64,000 bases of DNA from XN24 sp035514535 (GCA_035514535.1 DATKAZ010000069.1:1-64000), one strand, 5' to 3'. Shown: positions 36,910-44,905, counted from the stretch's first letter. Translations and numbers: made by a program. The notes: generated by a model from the sequence alone, not told the origin.

Positions 36910-36931
36910 CGGCCGGCGTCAGATCCGGCCG
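36910..36931. terminator. Hairpin between convergent otsA and methyltransferase genes
   Basis: CGGCCGG (36910-36916) and CCGGCCG (36925-36931) form a 7-bp stem with an 8-base loop, overlapping the end of the minus-strand gene. There is no T-run; possible bidirectional terminator. Confidence 0.3.
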
Positions 36932-37584
36932 CGCACCACCAGGTGGCGGTCGCTGGCCGCCGCCACCGAGAAATGCCCGAGCCCCGCCGCCGCCAGCTGC
37001 CGGCGCACCTCGCCGGGCTCAAAGGCCGCGAGCAGGGAATTGTAGAAATCCCGCCGCAGCACCTCCGGTTCGCCGGCTGCATACTCGTCGACCAGCGCCT
37101 GCGCCGCCGCCTCGCTCGCCGGGCGCATCAGGTCCATGACCAGCACCGCCGCGTCACGCGCCCCGTGCGTGCGGATCATCTGCCAGAGCCCGGCGGGCTC
37201 GTGGAGATGGTGCAGCAGGCTGTTGGAGACGACCGCCTCGTAGCCGGTCCGCGGCAGGGCCGCGCCGGGGACCATCCCCTCGACGAACCGCACGCGCTCC
37301 TGCAGCGCGGCGTCGGCCGCCAGCGCAGCACGCCCGAAGGCCAGCATCGCGGCAGAGCCGTCCAGGCCGTGCACCTCGATCGCCGGGTCCGCCGCGGCGA
37401 TCCTGAGCGTGATGTCGCCCGGTCCGCAGCCCAGGTCGAGCACCGCCGCGCCGGGCGGCAGCGGGCCGACGAAATCCTCGTAGAGCGCGACGAAGCGCGC
37501 GTTCGGCTCCTCGAAATCCGCCTCGGCGTAGGCCCGCGCCTGCGCCTCGTCGTCCATCAGTTCCGGCTCGACCACGCGTTCCAT
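36919..37584 (-). CDS. Class I SAM-dependent methyltransferase
   Basis: A 221-residue Rossmann-fold methyltransferase. The SAM loop is AAVLDLGCGPGDITLRIA (about 46-63), the ribose-binding acid follows in VHGLDGSAAML, and motif IV is VVSNSLLHHLHEPAGLW. The end VAAASDRHLVVRGRI is the usual last strand. The substrate is unknown. It is followed upstream on the same strand by a small lipoprotein gene nine bases away, suggesting co-transcription. Confidence 0.85.
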   Translation of the reverse strand: MERVVEPELMDDEAQARAYAEADFEEPNARFVALYEDFVGPLPPGAAVLDLGCGPGDITLRIAAADPAIEVHGLDGSAAMLAFGRAALAADAALQERVRFVEGMVPGAALPRTGYEAVVSNSLLHHLHEPAGLWQMIRTHGARDAAVLVMDLMRPASEAAAQALVDEYAAGEPEVLRRDFYNSLLAAFEPGEVRRQLAAAGLGHFSVAAASDRHLVVRGRI

Positions 37585-37593
37585 GCTTAGGGC

Positions 37594-37803
37594 CTACTCT
37601 CCGTAGGGATCATCCTCGTCGAGCTGCCGGTCGAGCGCGCGCTTGCGTTCCTCGGTCTGCTCTTCGACGGAGCGGGCCTTGTCGAGCGCACGCACCTGGT
37701 CCTTGAAGACGGTTTCCTCCACGGGTGGCGGCTCCTGCCGCTCGCCGCACGCGGCCAGCACCAGACAGGCGGCCAACAGGGTGATCGGTGCGGATCGGTT
37801 CAT
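37594..37803 (-). CDS. Small lipoprotein, 69 residues
   Basis: The signal peptide MNRSAPITLLAACLVLAAC ends in a lipobox with Cys19 (LAAC). The mature 51 residues are charged and helical (KDQVRALDKARSVEEQTEERKR then ALDRQLDEDDPYGE), with a pattern suggestive of a short coiled coil. GGAGA lies six bases before the ATG. No family is recognised. Residues 20-21 are Gly-Glu rather than Asp, so outer-membrane sorting is expected. The longer frame upstream is not needed. Confidence 0.8.
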   Translation of the reverse strand: MNRSAPITLLAACLVLAACGERQEPPPVEETVFKDQVRALDKARSVEEQTEERKRALDRQLDEDDPYGE

Positions 37804-37886
37804 GGCGGGTCTCCAGGCTGCCGGGAGAATGCCCCGGGATGTTAGCGTATTGCCGAGTCGTGGCGTCTTCAACAGCGGAGCGGCGG

Positions 37887-38690
37887 ATGAACGAGTTCAG
37901 CGGCAATGTCGTCGTGGTGACCGGGGCCTCGGAAGGCATCGGTCGCGCCCTGTGCGAGGCGCTCGCGCCCCAGCGACCGAAGCTCGTGCTGGCGGCCCGC
38001 AATGCGGAACGCCTCGAATCGCTGGCTGCGGCCTGCCGGGCCGCCGGCGCCGAGACCCTGGTCGTGGCCGGCGATCTCAACGACGAGGCCCGCTGTCGGG
38101 CGCTCGTGGATGCCACGCTCGAGCATTTCGGCAGGCTCGACACGCTGGTCGCGAACGCCGGACGCACGATGTGGGCGCGCGTGGACGAGATCCGCGACCC
38201 ACGCGTATTCCGGGAGGTCATGGAGCTGAACTATTTCTCCGTCGTGTGGCTGACACTCGCCGCCCTGCCCCACCTGAAGGCGTCGCGCGGCAGGATCGTG
38301 CCGGTCGCCAGTCTCGCCGGGCTCACGGGCGTGCCCGCGCGCAGCGGCTACTGCGCGAGCAAGCACGCCGTCGTCGGGTTCTTCGACTCGCTGCGCATAG
38401 AGCTGGCCGGCACCGGCGTCAGCGTCACGACGGTCTGCCCCGACTTCGTGCTGTCGGAGATCCATCGCCGCGCCCTGGACGGCGAGGGGCGCCCGCTCGG
38501 CGAAAGCCCGATGCAGGAAGCGAAGATCATGACCGCGCCGGAATGCGCCGCGCTGATGGTGCGCGCCATGGCGAGCCGGCGACGCATGCTGATCACGTCG
38601 CGGCGCGGCAAGCTGGGCCGCTTCCTGAAGCTCTTCGCCCCCGGCGTGATCGATCGCATCGCGGCCCGCGCCATCGCCGAACGGAAGTAG
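37887..38690 (+). CDS. SDR-family oxidoreductase
   Basis: A 267-residue classical short-chain dehydrogenase: TGASEGIGR (12-20) for the dinucleotide, NAG in VANAGRTMW, and catalytic Tyr155/Lys159 in SGYCASKHAVV with the preceding Ser in PVASLAG. The C-terminal helix region (RRRMLITSRRGKLGRFLKLFAPGVID) resembles the DHRS7/DltE-like group acting on lipophilic substrates, possibly membrane-associated. GGAG lies seven bases before the ATG at 37887. The actual substrate is unknown. Confidence 0.88.
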   Translation: MNEFSGNVVVVTGASEGIGRALCEALAPQRPKLVLAARNAERLESLAAACRAAGAETLVVAGDLNDEARCRALVDATLEHFGRLDTLVANAGRTMWARVDEIRDPRVFREVMELNYFSVVWLTLAALPHLKASRGRIVPVASLAGLTGVPARSGYCASKHAVVGFFDSLRIELAGTGVSVTTVCPDFVLSEIHRRALDGEGRPLGESPMQEAKIMTAPECAALMVRAMASRRRMLITSRRGKLGRFLKLFAPGVIDRIAARAIAERK

Positions 38691-38724
38691 CGCTCCGGTC
38701 GGCCGCGGGCACCGGCGACGGCGC

Positions 38725-39017
38725 AGCGGGATCGGGACGTCACATAGATACCGGTTGACCGCGGGGCGGACCGTCACATGCTCGCCTCGCTCGGGAAATC
38801 TTATCTCCCTCGGCGAGCATGTGACGTCCCACCCCGCTGCCGCGTCGACCGATTGGCGATGGCGACTTTGCTCGACTTCGCTGCCGTTCACTGCTCGCGA
38901 TGCGCTGCGCGGATCCCGTCACGCCGGCACCGCCGCTGACGGTCGCCGCAGGCGAAACGGCGGGGTCATGACGACGACGCCGGCCGCCGGCGATAGCGTA
39001 GCGGGATCGGGACGTCA
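38725..39017 (+). repeat. 18-bp direct repeat, two copies
   Basis: AGCGGGATCGGGACGTCA occurs exactly at 38725-38742 and 39000-39017. The second copy forms the outer left arm of hairpin element B; the first stands 18 bases ahead of element A. A close inverted version, TGACGTCCCACCCCGCT, lies at 38822-38838 as the right arm of element A. Confidence 0.8.
38761..38837 (+). repeat. Hairpin element A
   Basis: The inner arms CGTCACATGCTCGCC (38772-38786) and its exact reverse complement (38812-38826) enclose a 25-base loop. Outer flanks extend the pairing to about 26 bases per arm with three mismatches. The loop (38787-38811), containing AAATCTTATCTCCC, is the reverse complement of the loop of element B with one difference. 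Confidence 0.8.
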
Positions 39018-39079
39018 TAGGCCCGCTGAGGGAGATAAGATTTCACGAGCGAAGCGGGCCTATGACGGCGCGGTCCCGC
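39001..39079 (+). repeat. Hairpin element B
   Basis: The inner arms CGTCATAGGCCCGCT (39013-39027) and its exact reverse complement (39053-39067) enclose a 25-base loop containing GGGAGATAAGATTT. Outer flanks extend pairing to about 27 bases with few mismatches. The element lies in inverted orientation to A, and its inner arms differ at four positions that are compensated on the other arm. Confidence 0.8.
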
Positions 39080-39143
39080 GGTCCAGCGAGGAAGTCGCGG
39101 GCAACGGCGCGGTCCCGCGGTCCAGCAAGGAAGTCGCGGGCCG
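39066..39143 (+). repeat. 39-bp tandem duplication
   Basis: Two adjacent 39-base units (39066-39104 and 39105-39143) differ at three positions. Each begins CGGCGCGGTCCCGCGGTCCA. The first unit includes the outer right arm of hairpin B; the second ends one base before the stop codon region of the hydrolase gene. Confidence 0.85.
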
Positions 39144-39144
39144 G

Positions 39145-39651
39145 CTACAGGTCGTCGAGGAACCAGTCGAAGAAGCGGTTGATCTCGAAGATGTGTTCCG
39201 TAAGGCGATGGTCGCCGTCGATGAGGTGCAGGTTCGCGCGGTACTGGGCCGCGAAACGGATGCTGTGCGCGGCGGGGATCACGTCGTCGCGCCAGCCGTG
39301 CACGATGGTGATGCGCCCGGCCCGCGGCACCGGCGCCTGGGACTCCTGGCCGGGCACGAAAAACGCGGGCGCCATCAGGAAAAGTCCCTGCACGCCGGGC
39401 AGGCGCGCGGAAGCAGCGGCCGCGACATGGCCGCCCATACTGGAGCCGACCAGCACCAGCGGACGGTCGAGCAGGGCGCAATGCGCGACGAGCTTGTCGA
39501 CCCGCGCCGCCGGATCGTTCATGCCCTGGTAATTCAGGCTCTCGACGGCCAGGCCGCGATCGCGGGCGAGATCCGCCATCGCCGCGATCTTCGTGCCCCA
39601 CGGCCCGCTTTCCTTGCCGTGCGAGAAACAGACGTACGGCACTTTGGCCAT
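39145..39651 (-). CDS. Small alpha/beta hydrolase
   Basis: A 168-residue hydrolase with a nucleophile elbow VGSSMGGHVA (Ser71), an acidic residue in HGWRDDVIP and a histidine in GDHRL. The compact size and the N-terminal VCFSHGKESGPWG loop resemble the YqiA/YcfP-like esterase group. The natural ester or thioester is unknown. It follows the two-domain reductase on the same strand after only five bases, so it is probably co-transcribed and could act on a related acyl substrate. Confidence 0.82.
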   Translation of the reverse strand: MAKVPYVCFSHGKESGPWGTKIAAMADLARDRGLAVESLNYQGMNDPAARVDKLVAHCALLDRPLVLVGSSMGGHVAAAASARLPGVQGLFLMAPAFFVPGQESQAPVPRAGRITIVHGWRDDVIPAAHSIRFAAQYRANLHLIDGDHRLTEHIFEINRFFDWFLDDL

Positions 39652-39656
39652 CGGCG

Positions 39657-41639
39657 CTACCAGTGGATCCCCTTGGTGAACTGCGCGAGGGCGATCTGCT
39701 CGGCCGAGGCCGCGCTCTGGTCTTCCTTGACGCCCTTGGCCGCCGTCGAGTCCGGGAACATCTGGAAGGCGGTGTTCATGCTGATTTCCATCGCCTTGGG
39801 GAACAGCAGGTGAAGGATCTGTGCCGAGATCCCCAGGCGCGTCGCGACCCGCTTCGGCTTGTGGATGACGGCCTCCGCGACGAGTTCGGCCGCCTCCTCC
39901 GGACTGATGGTAGGCACGTTCTCGTAGATCTTGGTCGGCGCGATCATCGGCGTGCGCACCAGCGGCATGTTGATGGTCGTGAACGCGATGCCCTTGTGCG
40001 ACAGTTCCGACGCAGCGCAGCGCGCAAACGCGTCGAGCGCCGCCTTGGAGGCGACATAGGCCGAAAAGCGCGGCGCGTTCGACAGCACGCCGATCGAGGA
40101 AATATTGATGACGTGGCCGCGGCGCCTCTCGATCATCGCCGGCAACAGGCCCATCGTCATGCGCAGCGAACCGAAGTAGTTCAGCTGCATGGTGCGCTCG
40201 AAATCGTGGAAGCGATCAAAGGAGAGCGCGACGCTGCGCCGGATCGAGCGTCCCGCATTGTTCACCAGGATGTCGACGTGGCCGTGGTCGGCGAGCACCC
40301 TGGCGATGAGGCCGTCGATCTCCTCCAGGTTCGTCAGGTCGCAGGTGTACCAGTGCGCTTCGCCGCCGCGCTCCTCGATATCCGCCTGGGTCTCGCGCAG
40401 CGCCTCCTCGCCACGCGCCACCATGATCACCCTGGCGCCGGCCTCGGCGAGGCGGCAGGCAGTCGCCTGGCCGATGCCCGAGGAGGCGCCGGTGACCAGC
40501 ACGGTCTTGCCGCCGATGGCGCCGCGCAGGCTGCGATCCACGAACAAATCGGGATCGAGGTTGCGCTCCCAGTAATCCCACAGGCGCCAGGCGTAGTCGC
40601 CGAGATCCGGCAGCTTGATGTCGGTGCCCTTCAGCAGCCGCTCGGTCTCGCGTGAGTCGAAGCGGGTCGGATAGTTGATGTAGCCCATCACCGAGCGCGG
40701 GATGCCGAGGTCGTTCAGGACACTGTCGATGACGCGCTTGACCGGCGGCAGGCTGGCGACGGTCTTCCAGATGTAGCCGGGCACGATGCCGAACATCCTG
40801 GCGTTGAACCGCGCGCTCATCTCCGGGGCATGCGCGGCCCTGGCAAACAGGTTGAGCACCTCGCCGATGCGGCGCGGATGCGGATCCGTCAGGTGGAAGC
40901 ACAGGCCGTCCTCGCCGGGCGCGTGAGCGATATGGTCCATCGCCGCGACCAGCCAGTCCACCGGCACCAGGTTGATGCGCCCGCCCTCGATGCCGATCAG
41001 GGGCATCCAGCCGGGGAGGGCCTTGCGCAACTTCTGGATCAGCTTGAAGAAATAATACGGCCCGTCGATTTTCTCGATTTCGCCCGTGCGCGAATCGCCC
41101 ACCACCATGCCGGGGCGGTAGATTCGCCAGGGCACCTGGCATTCGCGCCGCACGATGCCCTCGGAATCGTGCTTGGTGCGGAAGTAGGGATGCTCGAGGC
41201 CGGTGGCCTGTTCGAACATGTCCTCGCGGAAGATGCCCTCATACGTGCCCGCGGCGGCGATCGAGCTGACCTGGTGGAAGCAGCCGGCGTCCACGGCCTC
41301 CGCGAACCGGACGGCCTGGCGCGTGCCCTCGACATTGACCCTCAGCTGGATCTCGAGGTCGGCGTTCATATCGTAGATCGCCGCGAGGTGGAAGAAGTGC
41401 CCGATCCGACCCTCGAGGTTCTTGCGCGTCTCCTCGTCCACGCCGAGCAACGGCTCCGCAAGGTTTCCCACCACCGGCACGACCCGCTCGCCCGCCGGGC
41501 CCCAGAATTCGCGCAGGGCGTCCATGCGCCCGAGCTCGCTCTCGAGCATCAGCACGTAGACCGTGCCCTCGCGCTCGAGCAGTTTCCTGATCAGGCGCCG
41601 GCCGATGAAACCGGACCCGCCGGTGACGAAATAACTCAT
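39657..41639 (-). CDS. Two-domain fatty acyl-CoA/fatty aldehyde reductase
   Basis: A 660-residue fusion of two SDR domains. Residues 1 to about 360 form an extended SDR starting MSYFVTGGSGFIGRRLI, with RTKHDSEGIVR and FRIYRPGMVV-like YRPGMVVGDSRTGE; residues about 375-630 form a classical SDR with VLVTGASSGIGQATA, VNNAGRSIRRSVALSFDRFH and SAYVASKAALDAF. Layout, length and many blocks match the Marinobacter fatty aldehyde/acyl-CoA reductase that makes fatty alcohols for wax esters. GGGGAG lies seven bases ahead of the ATG. A wax synthase is not visible in this window. Confidence 0.9.
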   Translation of the reverse strand: MSYFVTGGSGFIGRRLIRKLLEREGTVYVLMLESELGRMDALREFWGPAGERVVPVVGNLAEPLLGVDEETRKNLEGRIGHFFHLAAIYDMNADLEIQLRVNVEGTRQAVRFAEAVDAGCFHQVSSIAAAGTYEGIFREDMFEQATGLEHPYFRTKHDSEGIVRRECQVPWRIYRPGMVVGDSRTGEIEKIDGPYYFFKLIQKLRKALPGWMPLIGIEGGRINLVPVDWLVAAMDHIAHAPGEDGLCFHLTDPHPRRIGEVLNLFARAAHAPEMSARFNARMFGIVPGYIWKTVASLPPVKRVIDSVLNDLGIPRSVMGYINYPTRFDSRETERLLKGTDIKLPDLGDYAWRLWDYWERNLDPDLFVDRSLRGAIGGKTVLVTGASSGIGQATACRLAEAGARVIMVARGEEALRETQADIEERGGEAHWYTCDLTNLEEIDGLIARVLADHGHVDILVNNAGRSIRRSVALSFDRFHDFERTMQLNYFGSLRMTMGLLPAMIERRRGHVINISSIGVLSNAPRFSAYVASKAALDAFARCAASELSHKGIAFTTINMPLVRTPMIAPTKIYENVPTISPEEAAELVAEAVIHKPKRVATRLGISAQILHLLFPKAMEISMNTAFQMFPDSTAAKGVKEDQSAASAEQIALAQFTKGIHW

Positions 41640-41693
41640 GTCGGAGCTCCCCTGGGGGTCGTTCTTTTTGGTGGCTCGTCCCGGATATTAGCA

Positions 41694-41743
41694 GGGGAGG
41701 GGGACACTGCTAAAAAGGGACATTTAGGAGTGTCCCTCTCCCC
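41694..41743. repeat. Palindromic repeat, copy 1 (3' side of the ATL gene)
   Basis: Core arms GGGACACTGCTAAA (41701-41714) and TTTAGGAGTGTCCC (41723-41736) pair with one mismatch around an 8-base loop; flanking GGGGAGG and TCTCCCC extend the stem. The stop codon of the alkyltransferase-like gene (41724-41726) lies inside the right arm. Confidence 0.8.
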
Positions 41744-42122
41744 ACAGCAGTTCGTCGAGCGTAGCGCGCCAGCCATGCTGGCGCATGTCGACACGCTGCC
41801 CGGAGAAGGCGACGCCCTCCTGTTCCAGCTGGGTGCGCTGGCGCCGATAGGCCTCCGTGTCCGGCGCGAATGCGAGGCGCCCGCCGGCGCAGACCACGCG
41901 GTGCCATGGCACTTCGCTGCCTGCCGGAAGGCGGGACATCACGCGGCCGACGAAGCGCGCCCGGCGGCCGAGTCCGGCGTCCCGGGCGACCTGGCCGTAG
42001 GTTGCGACCCGCCCGGGCGGGATCCCGCAGACCGCGCGCCGGACGACCTCCTCCGCCCCGGATGGGGACACTCCTGAAAACGCGTTTTTAGGAGTGTCCC
42101 CTTTTTTCCCATCCTCAGGCAC
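41724..42122 (-). CDS. Alkyltransferase-like protein (MGMT family, no active Cys)
   Basis: A 132-residue protein with the DNA-binding module of O6-alkylguanine alkyltransferases: IPPGRVATYGQVARDAGLG (34-52), and VPWHRVV with Trp73 where repair enzymes have the acceptor Cys. ATL proteins bind alkylated DNA and pass lesions to nucleotide excision repair. The start is GTG at 42122, overlapping the upstream GTPase stop by eight bases. Residues about 7-20 are encoded by a palindromic repeat, and the last three residues and the stop lie in a second copy, so the true start might be nearer GAEEVV (22-27). Confidence 0.82.
   Translation of the reverse strand: MPEDGKKGDTPKNAFSGVSPSGAEEVVRRAVCGIPPGRVATYGQVARDAGLGRRARFVGRVMSRLPAGSEVPWHRVVCAGGRLAFAPDTEAYRRQRTQLEQEGVAFSGQRVDMRQHGWRATLDELLWGEGHS
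42064..42101. repeat. Palindromic repeat, copy 2 (5' side of the ATL gene)
   Basis: GGGGACACTCCTGAAAACG (42064-42082) is followed directly by CGTTTTTAGGAGTGTCCCC (42083-42101); 18 of 19 pairs match and the other is G-T. A run of six T follows on the plus strand. The copy lies within the predicted 5' coding part of the alkyltransferase-like gene. Confidence 0.85.
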
Positions 42123-43491
42123 GGGGGCTCCTCAGGCGGGCGGCCAGGTCCCGGCGCGCCTGCGCGAGGACGGAGTCCCGGTCCACGGACTCGAGGATCT
42201 CCTGCACGACGGCCTTCGGCCCGCCCTCGCCCCACGACTTTCCCTGGGCGAAATATCGTTCCGCGACCCGGCCGATCATGTAAGTTCCGTAGTAGGCCAC
42301 GGCGCCCTGCGCGCCGGCGGTCACCACTGTGGAAAGCCCTCCCGTGACGCCCTTCAGCGCCGTCGACACGAAATGCGCCAGCCACACGGTGCCCATCAGC
42401 AGGGTCATCTGGGTCGCAATCACCGTGACCAACGAACCGGCCTCGGTGCGACTCAGCGGCAGCGCATAAAGCCTGGAAAGGTGAAACACGAGCCCCGCGT
42501 CGAGCGCGGCGGCTGCGACCAGGTCGGCGATCGGCACGGGATTGACCGCGACCGCGATACCCTTCGCAATGCAGTACTGGCGCACCAGCCGCTCGGCCGC
42601 GGCCCGGCGCACCTCGACGACACGCTGCCCGACACGCTCGCTGACGCGCCCGGCGAACATCCCGGCCGTCACCGCGGCAAGCGTTCGACCCTCGGCCTCG
42701 AGGATTCTCCACAGCCGCTCGCGCAATGCCTCGACGTCCGGCGGCGGCACGCGGCGTTCCTCGTGCTCCGTACCGTCCGGCCCCTGCACGATGCGCGTCA
42801 CGGGGGCCGGGTCCGCGGCCGCGGCGATGATGTCTTCCGGCCGCAAGCGGCCCTCCAGCCGCCCGGCGAGGCGAGCGAGCAGCGCAGTGCGCTCGTCGGC
42901 CGTGTAGCGGTCCGCCTTGTTGAGCACCAGCAGCACCGGCCGGCCCGGCTCGAGCGCAAGCTCCAGCGCCGCCTGCTCGGTCGAGTTCAGGTCGCCGTCG
43001 ACGACGAACAGCACGAGGTCGGCACGCTCAGTGACCTCGCGCGCCATCCTTTCGCGTTCCTCACCGCCGATCTCGTTGATGCCCGGCGTGTCGAGCAGGT
43101 GCACGCCGCCGCTGCGCGCCTCCTCCCAGCGCGCCTCGGCCGGCTTGCGGGTCTCGCCGTGCAGCGGGCTCGTGTTGAAGCGCGCCTCGCCGAGCAACGC
43201 GTTCAGCAGCGAGGACTTGCCGACACTGACCTCGCCGAGCACGGCGATGTGGATCTCGCCCTGCTCCAGCTTCTGCAGCATGCGCTCGACCTCGGCGAAT
43301 TCCGGCGCGAGGGCGTCCCTGACGCCGGCCGGCAGGCGCGGGTCCTCCAGCAGCCTGCGCAGGCTGTCGCGCGCGAGGGCGAGATGCGCATCGCCCGCGG
43401 TGGCCGGTGCCAGCGCCTCAGTCGCGCCCGGCGCGGCGCGCTTCCATGGCCAGCCGGGCCAGTTGCCGGGCTCTTTTCCCGATGTCTTCAC
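42115..43491 (-). CDS. DUF697-containing GTPase (second of pair)
   Basis: A GTPase with G1 GEVSVGKSSLLNALLG, G3 HLLDTPGINE and G4 LLVLNKADRY, then a C-terminal DUF697 membrane-associated region (NPVPIADLVAAAALDAGLVF and hydrophobic helices up to about residue 410). Function in bacteria is unknown; relatives include YcjX/YcjF-linked and Era-like stress GTPases. No in-frame start exists after the end of the upstream gene, so GTG at 43491 is chosen, giving 458 residues and a 74-base overlap with the first GTPase gene. The stop overlaps the alkyltransferase-like start. Confidence 0.8.
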   Translation of the reverse strand: MKTSGKEPGNWPGWPWKRAAPGATEALAPATAGDAHLALARDSLRRLLEDPRLPAGVRDALAPEFAEVERMLQKLEQGEIHIAVLGEVSVGKSSLLNALLGEARFNTSPLHGETRKPAEARWEEARSGGVHLLDTPGINEIGGEERERMAREVTERADLVLFVVDGDLNSTEQAALELALEPGRPVLLVLNKADRYTADERTALLARLAGRLEGRLRPEDIIAAAADPAPVTRIVQGPDGTEHEERRVPPPDVEALRERLWRILEAEGRTLAAVTAGMFAGRVSERVGQRVVEVRRAAAERLVRQYCIAKGIAVAVNPVPIADLVAAAALDAGLVFHLSRLYALPLSRTEAGSLVTVIATQMTLLMGTVWLAHFVSTALKGVTGGLSTVVTAGAQGAVAYYGTYMIGRVAERYFAQGKSWGEGGPKAVVQEILESVDRDSVLAQARRDLAARLRSPRA

Positions 43492-44905
43492 CGAACTGGT
43501 CTCCCACCTTGCGAGCCGCGGCCGCGGGGCGCAGGTCGCCGGTCGTTTCCAGGCTGTTGGCCAGCCCTTTGCCCATCGCGTCAAAGATGATGCCGTAGGC
43601 GACTGCGTGCACCAGCCCCCCGGCGACGGTCCCCGCGCCGGGAAAGGCTTTCAGCACGTTACCGGAAATCGCCAGCAGCAGCGGCAAGGCGCGTCCGACG
43701 TAGCCCTGCGCGATATCAAGGAAGCGCTGGATGTCGAGGTCCCGGGCCGGGACGTCGTACAGCTTGCACAGGGCCTTCACCAGCGACGTGCCGAGATAGC
43801 CCTGGATCAGCACGTCCGTGCCGGGCGTGACGGCCGCGAGGGCACCGATCACCGCCTTCTTCGTGTAGTCCGAGACGACGCGCTCCGCCTCCTCGCGGCG
43901 CCGCCGGCCGGCCGCGGTTTCGAGCCGCGCGGCGGCGAGCCGGAACACCGACGCGTCGCGCAACGCCTCGAGCGCCTCCACGTCGGCATCGAGCCGCGCC
44001 TGCAGTGCCTCGCGCAAGGGCTCCACCCGCGGCGGCCGCGGGCGCTCGAGCGCCACCTCACGCCCCTCGGTATCGGCCTGCAGCACGCGCTCGACGCCGC
44101 CTGCGACCACCGGCACGACGGCCGGCGGCGGCTCCAGGTGGGCCAGGCGCTCGGCCAGCCGCGCGACGATGCGCTGCAGGTCTTCTTCCGCATACCAGTC
44201 TGCCTTGTTGACGGCGATGACCAGCGGCTTGCCGAAGGCGGCGAGCGTCTCGACATCGGCGAACTGGGTGCGGCTCAGGTCGCCCTCGCAGACGTAGACC
44301 ACGAGGTGCGCGCGTACCGCCTCCTCCAGCGCCGCCTCGCCCAGCTCGCGCTCGTCGCCGCTGCCCGGGACGTCGGCGAGTTCGATCACGTCGCCCGAGG
44401 CGAGGGTCCACTCGTATTGCCTGACGGCGCGCGTGGTGCCGGCCGTCACGGCGATCTCGGGCTCCGCACCCGGCACCAGGGTGCGCACCAGCGAGCTCTT
44501 GCCGGCGCTCGCGTCACCGAACATCGCGATGAAAAGTCGCCCGCCCTCGCGCCGGCGCGCAAGCTCGGCCAGCTCCCGTTCCGCCGTGGCCGTATCCGTG
44601 CCGGCGGCCTCCTCCCGCACCAGTTGCTCGCGCAGGGCCTTCTCGTCGAGTACGTCCGCGTCTTGCGAGGGCCCGGGCTTGCGCCGCGGCGGCGCAAGCA
44701 GCCACCACAGCAGCCACGCCGCAGCCACACCGCCGGCGGACAGCAGTGCGAGGAAACCATAATAGATCCACGCCGGCCCCTCGCGCAGGCGCTGGACGAT
44801 GGACAGCACGGTGTCGGCGACCGCCAGCAGCGCGCCGGCAAACAACACGATCGCCACGATTACGACCGCGGCGAGCAACAGCCGGATGCGGCGATCACGC
44901 CTCAC
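43418..44905 (-). CDS. Membrane GTPase with DUF697-like end (first of pair)
   Basis: A 495-residue protein: two N-terminal helices (about 8-30 and 46-70), a charged linker, then a GTPase domain with G1 GDASAGKSSLVRTL (from 130), G3 ELADVPGSGDE and G4 IAVNKADWY, and a C-terminal hydrophobic region (AVIGALAAVTPGTDVLIQGY) resembling DUF697. It is likely anchored in the inner membrane. GTG at 44905 overlaps the symporter stop (GTGA), so the symporter, this GTPase and the next one form one operon. Confidence 0.8.
   Translation of the reverse strand: MRRDRRIRLLLAAVVIVAIVLFAGALLAVADTVLSIVQRLREGPAWIYYGFLALLSAGGVAAAWLLWWLLAPPRRKPGPSQDADVLDEKALREQLVREEAAGTDTATAERELAELARRREGGRLFIAMFGDASAGKSSLVRTLVPGAEPEIAVTAGTTRAVRQYEWTLASGDVIELADVPGSGDERELGEAALEEAVRAHLVVYVCEGDLSRTQFADVETLAAFGKPLVIAVNKADWYAEEDLQRIVARLAERLAHLEPPPAVVPVVAGGVERVLQADTEGREVALERPRPPRVEPLREALQARLDADVEALEALRDASVFRLAAARLETAAGRRRREEAERVVSDYTKKAVIGALAAVTPGTDVLIQGYLGTSLVKALCKLYDVPARDLDIQRFLDIAQGYVGRALPLLLAISGNVLKAFPGAGTVAGGLVHAVAYGIIFDAMGKGLANSLETTGDLRPAAAARKVGDQFGEDIGKRARQLARLAMEARRAGRD

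Larger units (their letters stand above)
38691..39144. other. Repeat-rich intergenic spacer of 454 bases
   Basis: This is the only stretch over 300 bases without a gene. It sits between the convergent SDR and hydrolase genes and contains two hairpin elements, an 18-bp direct repeat and a 39-bp tandem duplication, listed separately. I see no convincing coding frame in it. Confidence 0.7.

Noticed and set aside
38691..39144. CRISPR array or insertion sequence in the repeat-rich spacer
   Set aside because: Repeats are too few and too variable in spacing for CRISPR, and no transposase frame or target duplication is present.
42115..43584. ATG at 43584 as the start of the second GTPase
   Set aside because: It would add 31 residues wholly inside the first GTPase gene with no family similarity; GTG 43491 is the shorter choice, though still uncertain.
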